Of a stretch of DNA of 64,000 nt, positions 1-9,669 are shown piece after piece. Position 1 is the first letter of the stretch. The number at the start of each line of letters is the position of its first letter. The DNA is from Endomychus coccineus (lineage: Eukaryota; Arthropoda; Insecta; Coleoptera; Endomychidae), in assembly GCA_958510875.1 (NCBI GenBank), contig OY294070.1, positions 19,273,631-19,337,630 on the forward strand, in the 5' to 3' direction. Under the pieces are notes generated by a model that had not been told where the DNA came from, made no database searches, and saw nothing but the letters and a program-made list of their open reading frames with translations. The position numbers and the translations under genes are program-made.

Positions 1-75
1 TATTCACATCAAACTAAACATCAAGAATGAGATGATTTGTGGATATTTTTTCTGATATTCTTTTCATTGTTACAG

Positions 76-278
76 GATCTAGAATAAATCAAAATCGTCT
101 TCTAGAATTCAGGGTCAGTACGGAAATAGGGGTTGCGGGTCAGGAGTTCCAGGTGAGAAGCGCGACGCTGTGGTTGAAAGCTGATATAAGGAGGCCACGA
201 CAGCATAAATGCAGAACTGAAATGTTTGTCTTCAAAATCATATCTCATTTACCGGAATCGGTTACACTTAGTTCACAA
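76..278 (+). CDS. Actbeta: Activin-beta, prodomain exon (internal exon; upstream exons outside window)
   Basis: This is an internal coding exon of a TGF-beta superfamily ligand. The acceptor is at 74-75 (pyrimidine-rich tract then CAG) and the donor GTAAGT begins at 279. Its 203 bases start with the last two bases of a codon and end on a complete codon (CAA, Gln). The peptide contains LEFRVSTEIG and the hydrophobic stretch RSATLWLKADIR, typical of the arm of a TGF-beta prodomain, where an ATLWL-like strand is common. It then continues to SVTLSSQ. The phase-0 end matches the phase-0 start of the ligand exon at 3007 in the same orientation, so I join the two. An open frame runs back to about 39, but that part is intron. 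The signal peptide and N-terminal prodomain lie off the left edge. Family assignment rests mainly on the downstream ligand domain; the prodomain match is weaker. Confidence 0.8.
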
Positions 279-433
279 GTAAGTTATTCAATACATTCTT
301 CCTTTCAAATAACGAGTTTCTCATCAGCACCTCTTTGATACAAGGTCTGTGACGTCACGTCATATTATAAATTCACAATACTTCAGATGTTTAGATGCGT
401 TAATATATGATAGACAAAGTTTTGATTCTCAAG

Positions 434-760
434 GTTGAACTATGACACGTCTATCAGTTTCGGACAGCCGTTTTGATCTCTCGTGAATTCATCAGCAGAC
501 CTAGTGAGACGATGAAGTCGCTCATCAACGAATCGAGGTGAAACAGTTGGAAATACAACCGCCAGGTGACTGTCCCGAAACAATGCAAAGTGAATTAGAA
601 ACACATCTCGTGTTAAAATCAATAGATGCAGATTTGGTTCTTCAGATTGAACAGTAGCGACACGTCTATTAGTTCCAGACATCTGTTTCGCTTTTCTCAT
701 GAGCTCGTCAGTGGAACAAGGCGGACGATGAAGTCACTTGTCAATCATCTCCGGCAGAGG
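434..760. repeat. Two diverged direct copies of a short dispersed repeat
   Basis: Bases 434-540 and 646-760 align with each other. Both share a GACACGTCTAT block, a region around CATCAG/CGTCAG, and an ACGATGAAGTC block. A third, shorter copy lies at 37175-37255 and shares GGTTGAATAGTGGCAACACG-like sequence and a GGTCGCTGATCA core. The open frames at 440-700 (minus) and 626-838 (plus) fall in these repeats and look non-genic. The family is unknown. Confidence 0.6.
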
Positions 761-1470
761 TATAAGTACCACATTACAAAATGTTTGGAGAACCTAGATA
801 TTACAACATCATCTGTCGGAAAGCAGATGTCCCAGTAAGAATAGCAAGCATTGATAAAACAGATCACGCGATTAAGATAATCGACAGGGAAACTTTTTAT
901 TTACTCATTTTCTTCAATTTTTGTCATGAAACCTTTTTGGATAAAATATAACGTTGCTGAATTATTTGTGGAAAAACGTTCGTAATTATGCTTTTTTTTC
1001 ATCATAAATGTACAACTCAACCTTGAATAATTTAGTAACAATGGACTTAACGTTAGAATTGTGGAGGGCCTTTAATACTTTCTAAATTCTAAAATGTCCA
1101 CCTTCCTGAAGAGGTGGCATACATAGCCAGAAGAAATGCGCAGCCCGAGATCGGTTATAAAATACATTTTGGTCCCCTGAATCTTCTCAAAGTTTAATAA
1201 GAATGGTCTGAAATTTTGAAGAGGGGAAAATAATAATTAGTGAACTAAAAATCGTGATTGTATTATGCGTATCCATTGTGTATCATAAGAATTGAGGTTG
1301 AAGTGCAGCAACAAACATAATCATCTTTTTGCGTATTGTTTGGTTTGGTGCACAATGCAGAATCCATACAAAAAAAATGGGTGGAGCCCCTTCTATTAAA
1401 AATCCGACTTCAGAATGAAATCTAGGAGCCCACTCATTTGCGCAACCCCAAATTTTGCTCTCTAAATCTA

Positions 1471-2830
1471 CAGGGTGCTTCAGAAAGACCTCCCGTACAT
1501 GCAGGGGTCGGTAGATTTTACAAAAATAATCAGATTGTTCATATAAACTATGGTCCTATCTTCTTTCGTTTCCGAGATACAAGGAGTTGAAGTTTTGAAA
1601 TATTATAACATTTTCTTCATTATCTTCTGAACAAATGGAAATTTTTAATTCAAACTTGGTACATTTTTGTTTTACTGGATGATAAATTTTTTTGGTTACA
1701 AAATGTTTTTGAGACAAATACAGTAGCGTAGTTATAGGGTTTTGTACTAATTTAAACCCTTTAAACTTCTACGCCAATGGTCGGAAACGACTATTGTAGA
1801 CAAACTTAGAAACTTTAATTTATTTTCTGAAAAAAGTATTCTTGATAAATTTCATTTAGAGGCTTCCTGTTCGAGCTATTTTGATTTTTCTAATCAGGGT
1901 TATCATATGGAATTTCTTTTGAAAGGCTATTTAATGAGTAATAAATTTGAATACGTTTTTATTGGTAGCAATAAAAAATTATTCATAATAAATGCTCAAA
2001 ATGATCCATTTACTTCAACGCAACGGCGACATAGATTTCTCAACGACCTATTTGTTCGAATTAACATTTTATGATTAATTTAATCACAAACTCTTCGAAT
2101 ACTATTATGAACCGACGTGGCATAATTTTATCTTCAAAATAATCCCAAGCAAAAAAGTCCAGAGGATTGAGGTCAGGTGATCGAGGAGGCCATGCAACTG
2201 GACCACCTCTACCAATCCATCTTTCACCTCACTTCCTATTTAGTCATTCTCGAACTTGTCTGCCAAAATCGGCAGGACAGCCATTCAACTGTATCCGTGC
2301 ATTTGTTCCCTCATTGTGTGGTGTCTTCGTGATTAGTTTCCAAAAATTCTAAAAATGCAGCGGCCGTTGGTCTGTCTGGTGAAACGTTTGAGCCAAAAAT
2401 ATTGTTTTTGTAAATGCCAAGCCAGACATTGACACTGAATTTTCCTTGGAAATGCTTAGATTTTGTTCCATGAGTGTTTTCATTTGCCCATGAACGTAAA
2501 ATGCGAATATTGATAAATCCACGTCCGTGTAAAATGTGCTTTATCTGTCCACAATATTTGCTGAAGAAAGTTTTTGTAGTCCAGTTTCTTATGGGCAAAT
2601 GAAAACTTATCATGGTCTAAGAATTTTCAAGAAGAATTCAATGTCAATGTCTAGCTTGGCATTTACAAATACAATATTTTTGGCCCATACGTTTCACCAG
2701 ACAGACTAACGGCCGCTGCTTTTTTCGAACTTTTGGAAACTCACGAAGACAACAATGAGGGAACAAATGCATGAATACAATTGCATGGCGGTCCTGCCCA
2801 TTTTGGCAGACAACTACGAGAATGGCAATC
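1471..2830 (-). mobile_element. Tc1/mariner-type foldback element, copy A (degenerate)
   Basis: It starts with CAGGGTGCTTCAG directly after TA (1469-1470). The first ~600 bases match the left arm of the element at 20001-21374, including the motifs CAGTAGCGTAG, GTATTCTTGATAAA and the segment ending CAACGGCGACATAGATTTC. The right terminal arm is not recognisable. The interior is itself a large inverted repeat: minus-strand transposase sequence at about 2240-2500 is repeated on the plus strand at about 2590-2826, with the axis near 2540. A further ~45-base inverted pair lies outside (1318-1365 and 2842-2890, both including a GATTCTGCA-type core). It sits in the activin-beta intron, is full of stops, and must be inactive. 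Confidence 0.75.
2120..2613 (-). pseudogene. Tc1/mariner (IS630-type) transposase fragment
   Basis: The minus strand at 2613-2311 reads as a DDE transposase middle section with the family phrases KFSVNVWLGIYKNN, FGSNVSPDRP and AAFLEFLE. Further along the minus strand, at about 2230-2130, the C-terminal signature WIGRGGP...PPRSPDLNPLDFF-like sequence supplies the third acidic residue region. The N-terminal helix-turn-helix half is missing and the two sections are separated by frame breaks. Part of the same sequence is duplicated in inverted orientation at 2590-2826. This is a relic of element A and not a host gene. Confidence 0.8.
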
Positions 2831-3006
2831 TATTTTTGTTTGGTGGATTCTGCAGTGTACACCAAACAATATGCAAAAATAATTATTCAAAATCCACCTG
2901 TAACTGGGAAATCAGAAGTTTGGCCTGTTTCCTGCTATTTTTGACTTATTACTAGGATTTTAAAGGATATGAAAAAGTGTCTGACGCTAAATTTATTTGA
3001 TTTTAG

Positions 3007-3615
3007 GATTTCAATAGAGCATTATCGGATCCCATAACATTACAACTAGAAGAATCGAATAGCGGCTGGCAGAAATTGAACCTGACCGAGACTGTAGCGA
3101 AATGGCTGGCTGAATCTCGCACCGAAACGCTCCGCCTCCTGGTGGACTGCAGCTGTTGCACCGACTGGCATATCCACATATTCAACAAGGAAATCGACAA
3201 GAACAGCATCAGCGACCGTCCGTTTCTCGTCGTCCACACCGATCCGAATTCGGCCAAGCGGGTCCGACGAAGAGCGATTGATTGTTCGGCCAACACCGGC
3301 AATCAGTGTTGTAAGCAGAGGTTTTACGTTAGTTTTAAACAGCTCGGTTGGGAGGACTGGGTGATAGCGCCACCGGGATATTTCGCAAACTATTGCAGAG
3401 GGGATTGTGCACATCCACGTACACCCGACACGTTCAACAATTTCCACACGCACGTGATCGAGGAAGTGCGGAAAACGCATCATCTAAGCGGTATGCAGCC
3501 GTGCTGCGCGCCGCTGAAGTTCTCCAGTATGAGTATGATCTATTATGGACCTGATCTGAATGTGATTAAAAGGGACATGCCCAAGATGGTCGTGGACGAA
3601 TGCGGGTGTCCGTAG
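3007..3615 (+). CDS. Actbeta: Activin-beta, terminal exon with ligand domain
   Basis: Secreted TGF-beta superfamily ligand of the activin branch; family members signal through type I/II serine-threonine kinase receptors to Smad2-type effectors. The exon begins after TTTTAG at 3006, reads 202 codons in phase 0 and stops at TAG 3613-3615. The first ~89 residues are C-terminal prodomain. A furin-type site KRVRRR is encoded at 3256-3273. The mature domain (3274-3612, 113 residues) has nine cysteines in the activin/TGF-beta arrangement: IDC, CC, NYC, GDC, QPCC and a terminal ECGC. Hallmarks visible are LGWEDWVIAPPGYFANYCRG, CAPLKFSSMSM and VDECGC. The extra N-terminal cysteine pair distinguishes activin/TGF-beta types from BMPs. 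The prodomain piece also holds a CSCC cluster. The mature length is normal, with no break. Orthology to insect Activin-beta is inferred from these motifs. Confidence 0.95.
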   Translation, partial: DFNRALSDPITLQLEESNSGWQKLNLTETVAKWLAESRTETLRLLVDCSCCTDWHIHIFNKEIDKNSISDRPFLVVHTDPNSAKRVRRRAIDCSANTGNQCCKQRFYVSFKQLGWEDWVIAPPGYFANYCRGDCAHPRTPDTFNNFHTHVIEEVRKTHHLSGMQPCCAPLKFSSMSMIYYGPDLNVIKRDMPKMVVDECGCP

Positions 3616-4309
3616 ACATTAAATAATTCCTAGTTATTCATGAACAAATTTTTGGCTAATCATCCAAGTCCGAATAATATACAAAACATATAAATTTCTT
3701 CCTCGGAACGTACGTTGAAATGAATTGATTAATGAAGAATAATTCAGAGAGAATGTCAAAAAGCAAGGATATATTTAAATAATAGTTACATATTCGTTAG
3801 TCAATTTTATGTTGGTCATTGATACATTAAAATTTCGTCTTTGGTTTATTCGGAATATTTGATGTCGAAAACAGTAGAAAAGTTCTTCAGTTCCTTGCAA
3901 AATTTGAAAATATCTATTCTTTCTTCTTGCATAAAAGTAATAGAATTATTGAAGAACAAATTGGCCATAAATTGTGGATCAAAACATTGATGCCATTTCC
4001 CACAACATTTTTCCGAAATTCGAAAATAACGGACTTATTGGTCTTCCTTTTTGGTTTTCCAAATGAATTTTTTTGTTTTCGCTAGTGCATTAACATTTTT
4101 CTCAAGTTTGGCACATTCATCATTCATGTTCTTTCGTATTCTTATTGTATAGAAAGCCCGCAGAAACAGCACCAATAGCCGTAGAAGAAAGCGTCGGCTC
4201 CGCTGCCATGATGTCATTCCCCAAATTGGAATACTTAATAAAAATATGTTTAATGAGTAGAAACAGTTAAAAGCGGGGAAAGACCTAAAAGTATACTCTC
4301 AATGTATCG
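3616..4309. other. 3' flank of activin-beta, probable 3' UTR
   Basis: AT-rich sequence after the stop codon, probably including the 3' UTR. ATTAAA at about 3826 is a possible weak polyadenylation signal. The minus-strand open frame at 4035-4217 has no recognisable domain and I do not call it. Confidence 0.4.
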
Positions 4310-5690
4310 GCTGTCTGTCATGTAAATGTTACCTCTTTTATAATCTATAATGATCCATTACTCTGTGGATCTGTCTGTCATGTATATTGTACTTGATTGA
4401 ATTAGCTGTCCACAATGTGACAATATATCAAATCCCTTTACCCCGTTTGGTTTTCGAAAAATCCGTTCTTTGCCGGTGCCTATGTTGTATAAGGAACATA
4501 TCTGCCAAGTTTTAAGTCGGTCCGCTTTACAGTTTCGGGGATTTCGTGATGAGTGGATCAGTGAGTGACTGGTATTTCTCTTTTATATAACGGGCACATC
4601 TATGCCCTGTTACGGACATTATGTGTCTGTCAATGTATCATGAACATTCTTGGCTTTCGGATGGATTCCGAGTCACAATAGCACGACTTGATGACGACGT
4701 TTCGCCAAGAATCACAAGTGGCATCTTGAGGAAAAGCTTGAGGCTTGAAATGAATTTGATTCTTCTGGTTTCTGTTGCGGTATTATTGTGGGAAAAAACC
4801 TTCATGCTACACACTTCACTGCCTTTATGGTTAACTCCGTACTGGCACCTGGTCCTGCCGTTGTGTCATCATGTGCGAAGTAGAATTTTCGAGAAAATGT
4901 TGGGAAGGTAATATCTTGAGTCACAAGGCTTGGATTATTTGTATGCTTTAGGATTTCTATCGGTTTAAGAATTCTGCGCTGATAGAAGATTGGGACTGTT
5001 CCACCAATGTAGACTCTACCGCAAGAACCGGGGTGGAGGGTGATCTCCTTGAGGATTAAGAAAATTCGATCTGCTATATTTTATCTATGGACGATAGGCA
5101 GTAAATAAGGGAGGAGGCATAGTCAAAGTATAAAGGTCGGCTGGAGCCTCCCTTCTACTCTTTTTAAAATTCGAGTGCAAGCTGATTGGTCGTTTATTTC
5201 GTTTATTTAATGTTATTGACGACGGCATCATATGATGTTGTTACGAGCCGATGAGAGCTGTGATTGGAGGAGCTAGGTGACGTCACCTAGAGTGAGAAAC
5301 GATGGTAGGGAGGCTCCAGCAGACATTTATACTTTGACTATGGGAGGAGGGGGACTATGGCTCAGGTTGATTTGAAATTTTTGGCTAAGTACATTTCTTT
5401 ATGGCGTTTTGAATGTCATAATGTCGTGCTATTGTGACGTGAAAGCCAAGAATTTTCAAGATTAGCAATCTGCGGAAGTCTACTAAGTATTCAAGATGCA
5501 ATTCATATGTCATGTTAACGTTACCTGTATTGGTGAGGGGTTGTGTTCTCTGTTTAGACAGTATGAACTCTGATAATGGTCTATTAATCTGTGGATCTGC
5601 CTGTCATATAAAACTGTACGTGTACTGTACTGTGCCTACGGATGCCTACGTCATATAAGGAACATATCTGCCAAGTTTCACTCCATAGAT
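4310..5690. repeat. Diverged direct repeat pair (4310-4515 and 5505-5690)
   Basis: Both segments contain GTGGATCTGYCTGTCATRTA-like sequence followed by an identical 24-base stretch starting ATAAGGAACATATCTGCC (4489-4512 and 5654-5677). They flank the MITE at 5118-5342. The family is unknown and no coding potential was seen. The sequence between the copies, apart from the MITE, has no recognisable gene. Confidence 0.6.
5118..5342. mobile_element. hAT-type MITE with 8-bp target-site duplication
   Basis: The 225-base element begins CATAGTCAAAGTATAAA and ends with the inverse, TTTATACTTTGACTATG. The inverted repeats extend about 39 bases and include GGCTGGAGCCTCCCT versus AGGGAGGCTCCAGC. It is flanked by a perfect 8-bp duplication GGAGGAGG (5110-5117 and 5343-5350). 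An 8-bp duplication with short inverted termini is the hAT signature. It encodes no transposase. The intact duplication suggests a relatively young insertion. Confidence 0.88.
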
Positions 5691-7597
5691 GATCTGGCAA
5701 CACTGGGTAGATTAATCTGGTAAGAAATAAAACTGTTTCATTGTCTATCGTCACTCAAGTCAAAATTTATTGTGGCACACATAAAACGGTACCCATTGCT
5801 GTACATTCTGTACATTCTTCAATAGCAAAACCACAAACAAAACAAATAAAATGTTGTCTCTATTCTTAGCATTGGTGTCATGTTTCTTGGATCAGGATTC
5901 CTTGATTTGCGTGTTTTTACGTTGAGTGTCGTTGGATAAACCATTCCTGAAGGAAGAACTGTGGTAGATCCTCCGGGTAGTGGCGTTTCCAACTCCTTTC
6001 GAATTTATTCTTTGACGTTTCGAAGCTCCTGCTTTCATCTTGTTCAAAGCCAAGACAAGTTCAAAATATGATAACCGCTAGAGATAGGGGAGAAAATTTT
6101 CGGTTCTACATGAATACTCTTATTTCCAAGGATTTCGTTTCTATTGGTGCCGTTCGAAAGTCTCTTTAATCATCTTGCTCAAATTCAGTAATGAAGACCA
6201 AACTGTGTTGTCTGATGGAAATTGTATGATCCTCATTTTGTACTGTTTCCGCTACTCTCAAGTAAACATCCATGGGTGGAGTAACTGGGTGGTCTTTCCC
6301 CGGTAAGTTATAACTATCTGAAAATGGTTCATAAAATGGCGCTAGCTCCGAAGAGAAAAATTGACAGATACAAACATAACATTTTCAGTGACACAGAGCA
6401 ACTGAAAATGCTTAACCTCAAAATATATGCATGCCTCAATAAAACTTAAAAATACATTTCTAGTACTAAATACTTTCAGTTGATTTATGACTTTTATAGT
6501 TACATCTGTATATTATTATAATATATGCATTTTCAAGCACCTGTGATTGTAGGGGAAGTTTTTAATTGCTCTTAGGAGATGCAATCAAATACAGGATGTA
6601 GCATCATAAAAAATATTAGTTTATTTTACTTATTTTACTCAATTGTTTTACTAAGTTTTAAGCTCTAAAAGATGCGTTCACTCTTGAGAAATGTATATGA
6701 CCTATATTATTCAATCTAGTCTTGAATCATCGAAACGTAATGTAACCTATAACTTTATTTTAAGATGACCTAAAGTCGCCTCAAAGAGTTTCGATGCTGT
6801 GGGGCAAGTTGTCATCTAGCGTCACTTTTCGCAGTTGAATTTTACTGTATGTATTAATTAGCTCTCTCGGGCACATACGCGGAATGCTTAAGTTTTAGTT
6901 TAATTAATTTCTCACAAGTAATTGCTCAATTATTGACTATTGATGTAAGTTTTCAAATTGACATGTATAAGACTATTATTTGAAAATCCTCCCGGTCTTC
7001 CAGCTTTTCTATTTCCCTCTTTGTACATCCTACATTAGGATGTAATTTTTGACTTTACTAATTGAATGAATGTTGAGTTTGATATTTGAAGGAGTGATAA
7101 GAGTTTATATTTTACATTATTCGGATTTGGAAAATAGCTGACGTTAATGTGGTTTTCACAGAAACCAGCGACATTTTCAATAAATTCATAGTTATGTATA
7201 AACAAATTTCATAGACACTAAATAATTCATTAAGTAATAACGTATTGTGAAAGTTTTGTTACCAAAAAAAGGACTTCTAGGGTAAGGTAGGTAATACAAC
7301 TTTGTGGACTGAACATGTGCCCTGAGTCTTTGTAAGGCTCTTTCTAAAATTTTATCCCAGTAATGCTCCTTACAATTAGGTATTTTTGTAACAATTCGAT
7401 TCCATAATTTACGCTACTCGTTCCCTACACTAAGCATTTCTTGTGGACTTCAAGCTTCCGTGTGATTTGGTAAACAGTTTACAACAACTTTCTATGCAAG
7501 TTATTGAAATTTTACGCGGATTGACAGCCCTTCGAACCTCGAATATACATCACGTTCACTGAAAATGGGCGCCCCCTACCCAGGGTACGTCCCAAAA
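5691..7597. other. Intergenic, no gene seen
   Basis: AT-rich sequence without a convincing open frame, RNA gene or complete mobile element. Confidence 0.5.
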
Positions 7598-7910
7598 ATA
7601 CGAAAATTGGTCTGACTCGTTAACAACGTAAAAAGTGTTAAGTAAATTTATCCTCGAGCTGTATAGACTAACCTTTTTAATGGTCCAAGTCCCTATGCGG
7701 AGGTCAGGAATCAGGGCAAATACGTGCTGATTAGTTGACAACGTGAAAAAGTGTGTGAATTTATCGTTGTGGTTCATAGGAACCACAATTAATGGGGCTT
7801 TTCTTAATGGCGCAAGTCTCTATGCGGAGGTCTCGAATTTGACCAAAGATGGGTTGACTTGTTGACATCGTAAATCTTGGGGAATGCGTTCCTTGAGATG
7901 TATGAAGACC
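7598..7910. repeat. Short degenerate tandem array, unit about 125 bases
   Basis: Two to three units recur. Each has a segment like TTGACAACGTGAAAAAGTG, then AATTTATC, then (G)GCGCAAGTC-TCTATGCGGAGGTC. The first two units are clearest (about 7600-7720 and 7721-7845). The third is interrupted at about 7911 by a LINE tail. The minus-strand open frame at 7556-7786 falls within the array and is not considered a gene. Confidence 0.65.
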
Positions 7911-7995
7911 ATATCAATCAATCAACATGGAGGGGGACAAGTTCAGAGCACTTCGACCGCTTGATTGGGTTCATTGTGGGCCCCTTCTTATTGGC
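7911..7995 (-). mobile_element. 5'-truncated LINE tail fragment
   Basis: Starts with ATCAATCAATCAA and continues with GGGGGACAAGTTC and GACCGCTTGATTGGG. This is the reverse complement of the 3' end of the RNase H LINE at 24850-26046 (GACTCGTCCGCCCCC, then TTGATTGATTGA) and matches the insertion at 43788-43990. It is a dead-on-arrival LINE 3' end, diverged. It lies in the tandem array at 7598-7910. Confidence 0.75.
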
Positions 7996-8177
7996 GCAAA
8001 GTGGTTTCACAGGGATTTCATGGGCCAAAGAGAGCAAAACTTCTCGTTTCTTCAAACTGACTCAATATGAAGATAAAAAGTGAAGCCTATTGACGTGTAC
8101 ATTGGTGAGAGTGCCAAGAGCCGTACCCTTATATGGGGCTTGCAAGGGATAGACTTAAGCAAACAGTATAAAGTTCT

Positions 8178-8450
8178 GGAAAAGAGGATTAATTTGACAT
8201 AAAGGTTTTTTTCAGGTCGCTGATCACGAATCCATCATTGAAATTTGGATTCCATGCCTGCCAACTATCGAAACTGTAAATTAACTGCCAATTATTCGAA
8301 TTCCTACAAAAGTGGGCAGCTAATTGACAGGTTCAATGGTTAGCGGGTATGGAATCCAAATTTCTATGATAGATTCGTTATCAACGACCCAAAGAAACTC
8401 TATACGTCAAATGAATCTTCTTTCCTTGACTTATATTCAAATCTGACTCT
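8178..8450. mobile_element. Palindromic MITE-like element with GGTCGCTGATCACGAA core
   Basis: The arms at about 8178-8290 and 8310-8450 are imperfect reverse complements. The left arm reads AGGTCGCTGATCACGAATCC then GAAATTTGGATTCCATGCC. The right arm reads GGTATGGAATCCAAATTTC then GATTCGTTATCAACGACC. The whole would fold into one long hairpin. The core AGGTCGCTGATCACGA is the same one found in each satellite monomer at 14217-15170. Confidence 0.7.
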
Positions 8451-8639
8451 TAAAAGTTCCAAATAAGGGCCGATAGTTTTCTGGGGCTGAGTCTGTAGCT
8501 ATACCAGTTTTGATTAATTATTATTCTATTAATTGAAACAAAGCATACCTCAGAAATAGATTTGAAATGTTTAGACTGATAGGAATAGTGTGTTCAATGT
8601 TTTGACTAACTGAACTACTGTTTTGTGTTATATTCTCCA

Positions 8640-8920
8640 GCATATGGACCAAGACATTCATTGGTTAAGGAAGCTGGTTTAATCGGTCTATTGAAATTCG
8701 TTTTTCTCTGCCTCGTATGTTTAAGCAGTACATTCTTCTTTGCTATGACCTGGAATGGACCATCTGAAGGTGGTAGTGAAGCTCTTGACGTAGTCTTGTC
8801 TAACAAACACAGAGCCACATGAGAGACCTTGGAAAATGAAACAGGTCCTCTAACCATGATGTTTGCACTGAACAGGAGATTTTTTTCTAAATTGCTGACA
8901 GCTGGAGCTAGTATCAACAA
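8640..8920 (-). pseudogene. Ty3/Gypsy-type pol C-terminal relic
   Basis: The minus-strand frame includes VSHVALCLLDKTTSRASLPP, SDGPFQVIAKKN and NFNRPIKPASLTN. This resembles the chromodomain-like tail of Gypsy integrase, which in many families reads like HVFLR...LQPPY-GPF-V followed by I-DR-KPA. Catalytic parts of pol are absent, so this is a short relic. The assignment is by motif resemblance only. Confidence 0.55.
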
Positions 8921-9669
8921 AATGAAAGAATGATGAAGACAATCGGAACTGTCGTCTATCCCGCTTCATGAAGGAATGGGGGGGGGGGGTGAGTTTAAAA
9001 TCTCAAATGGAAGCACTGAACCTCTATTTGAGTTAATGAGTTAATTAATGCGTTCGCGCAGTCATTCTGCAAAACTGTGTTCCGAGACATTCTGGTACCT
9101 TTGCCCATATAGAACATCTCCAGGCAGAGTAGTCTTAATTTTACCCATTTACAGATTGCCGCGGAAAATATGGATTTTTATATCCATTAAAAAAATGTTA
9201 AGTTAGGTCTTATACATACGCTCCAATTTTTAGATTGTTCGAAAAATGTCCTTCCTACCTCTCAAACCCCTTCAAGAAAAAAGTAATTATCTTCGTTTTT
9301 TTTGAAAAATTTGGAAAATATAGATTTTTGGAAAGAAAGTGGTGAGAACAAAAATGTTCATTTTCACATAACAAACAACTTCCAAGTATAAAAGTAATTT
9401 TTTTTCAAAATTGGCCATTATTCCTTTTGACATTCACAAAAGTTTTTTTCACAGGCTGGTAACTCAGAAGGGATGCATTTTTCCGAAAAAATTATAGAAG
9501 TTTTTTATTTTGACATGTTTTACTGTTTTCTAATCTAACCCCAAACGGTTTTTGGCTAATAACCCGGCGTGAATCCATTGCGACGATTGGTAATCTGGAC
9601 AATTTTCTCGGCTCCATCGACTGCACTATAACAGTATATACAGTGAAGGCGATTTGGAACCGCAACACC

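Larger units (their letters stand above)
279..3006 (+). other. Intron of activin-beta carrying transposon relics
   Basis: The donor GTAAGT at 279 and the acceptor TTTTAG ending at 3006 flank 2728 bases, phase 0 on both sides. The intron holds a diverged repeat pair (434-540 and 646-760) and a Tc1/mariner foldback relic (1471 to about 2830). I see no other conserved exon between the two coding exons. Confidence 0.75.

Noticed and set aside
39..338. A 99-codon open frame taken as a separate small gene
   Set aside because: It is the activin-beta prodomain exon read through its acceptor and donor; splice signals at 74-75 and 279 bound the true exon.
3003..3483. Minus-strand frames of 99 and 145 codons and a plus-strand frame at 3348-3554
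   Set aside because: They are shadows of the conserved activin-beta exon and show no protein family pattern.
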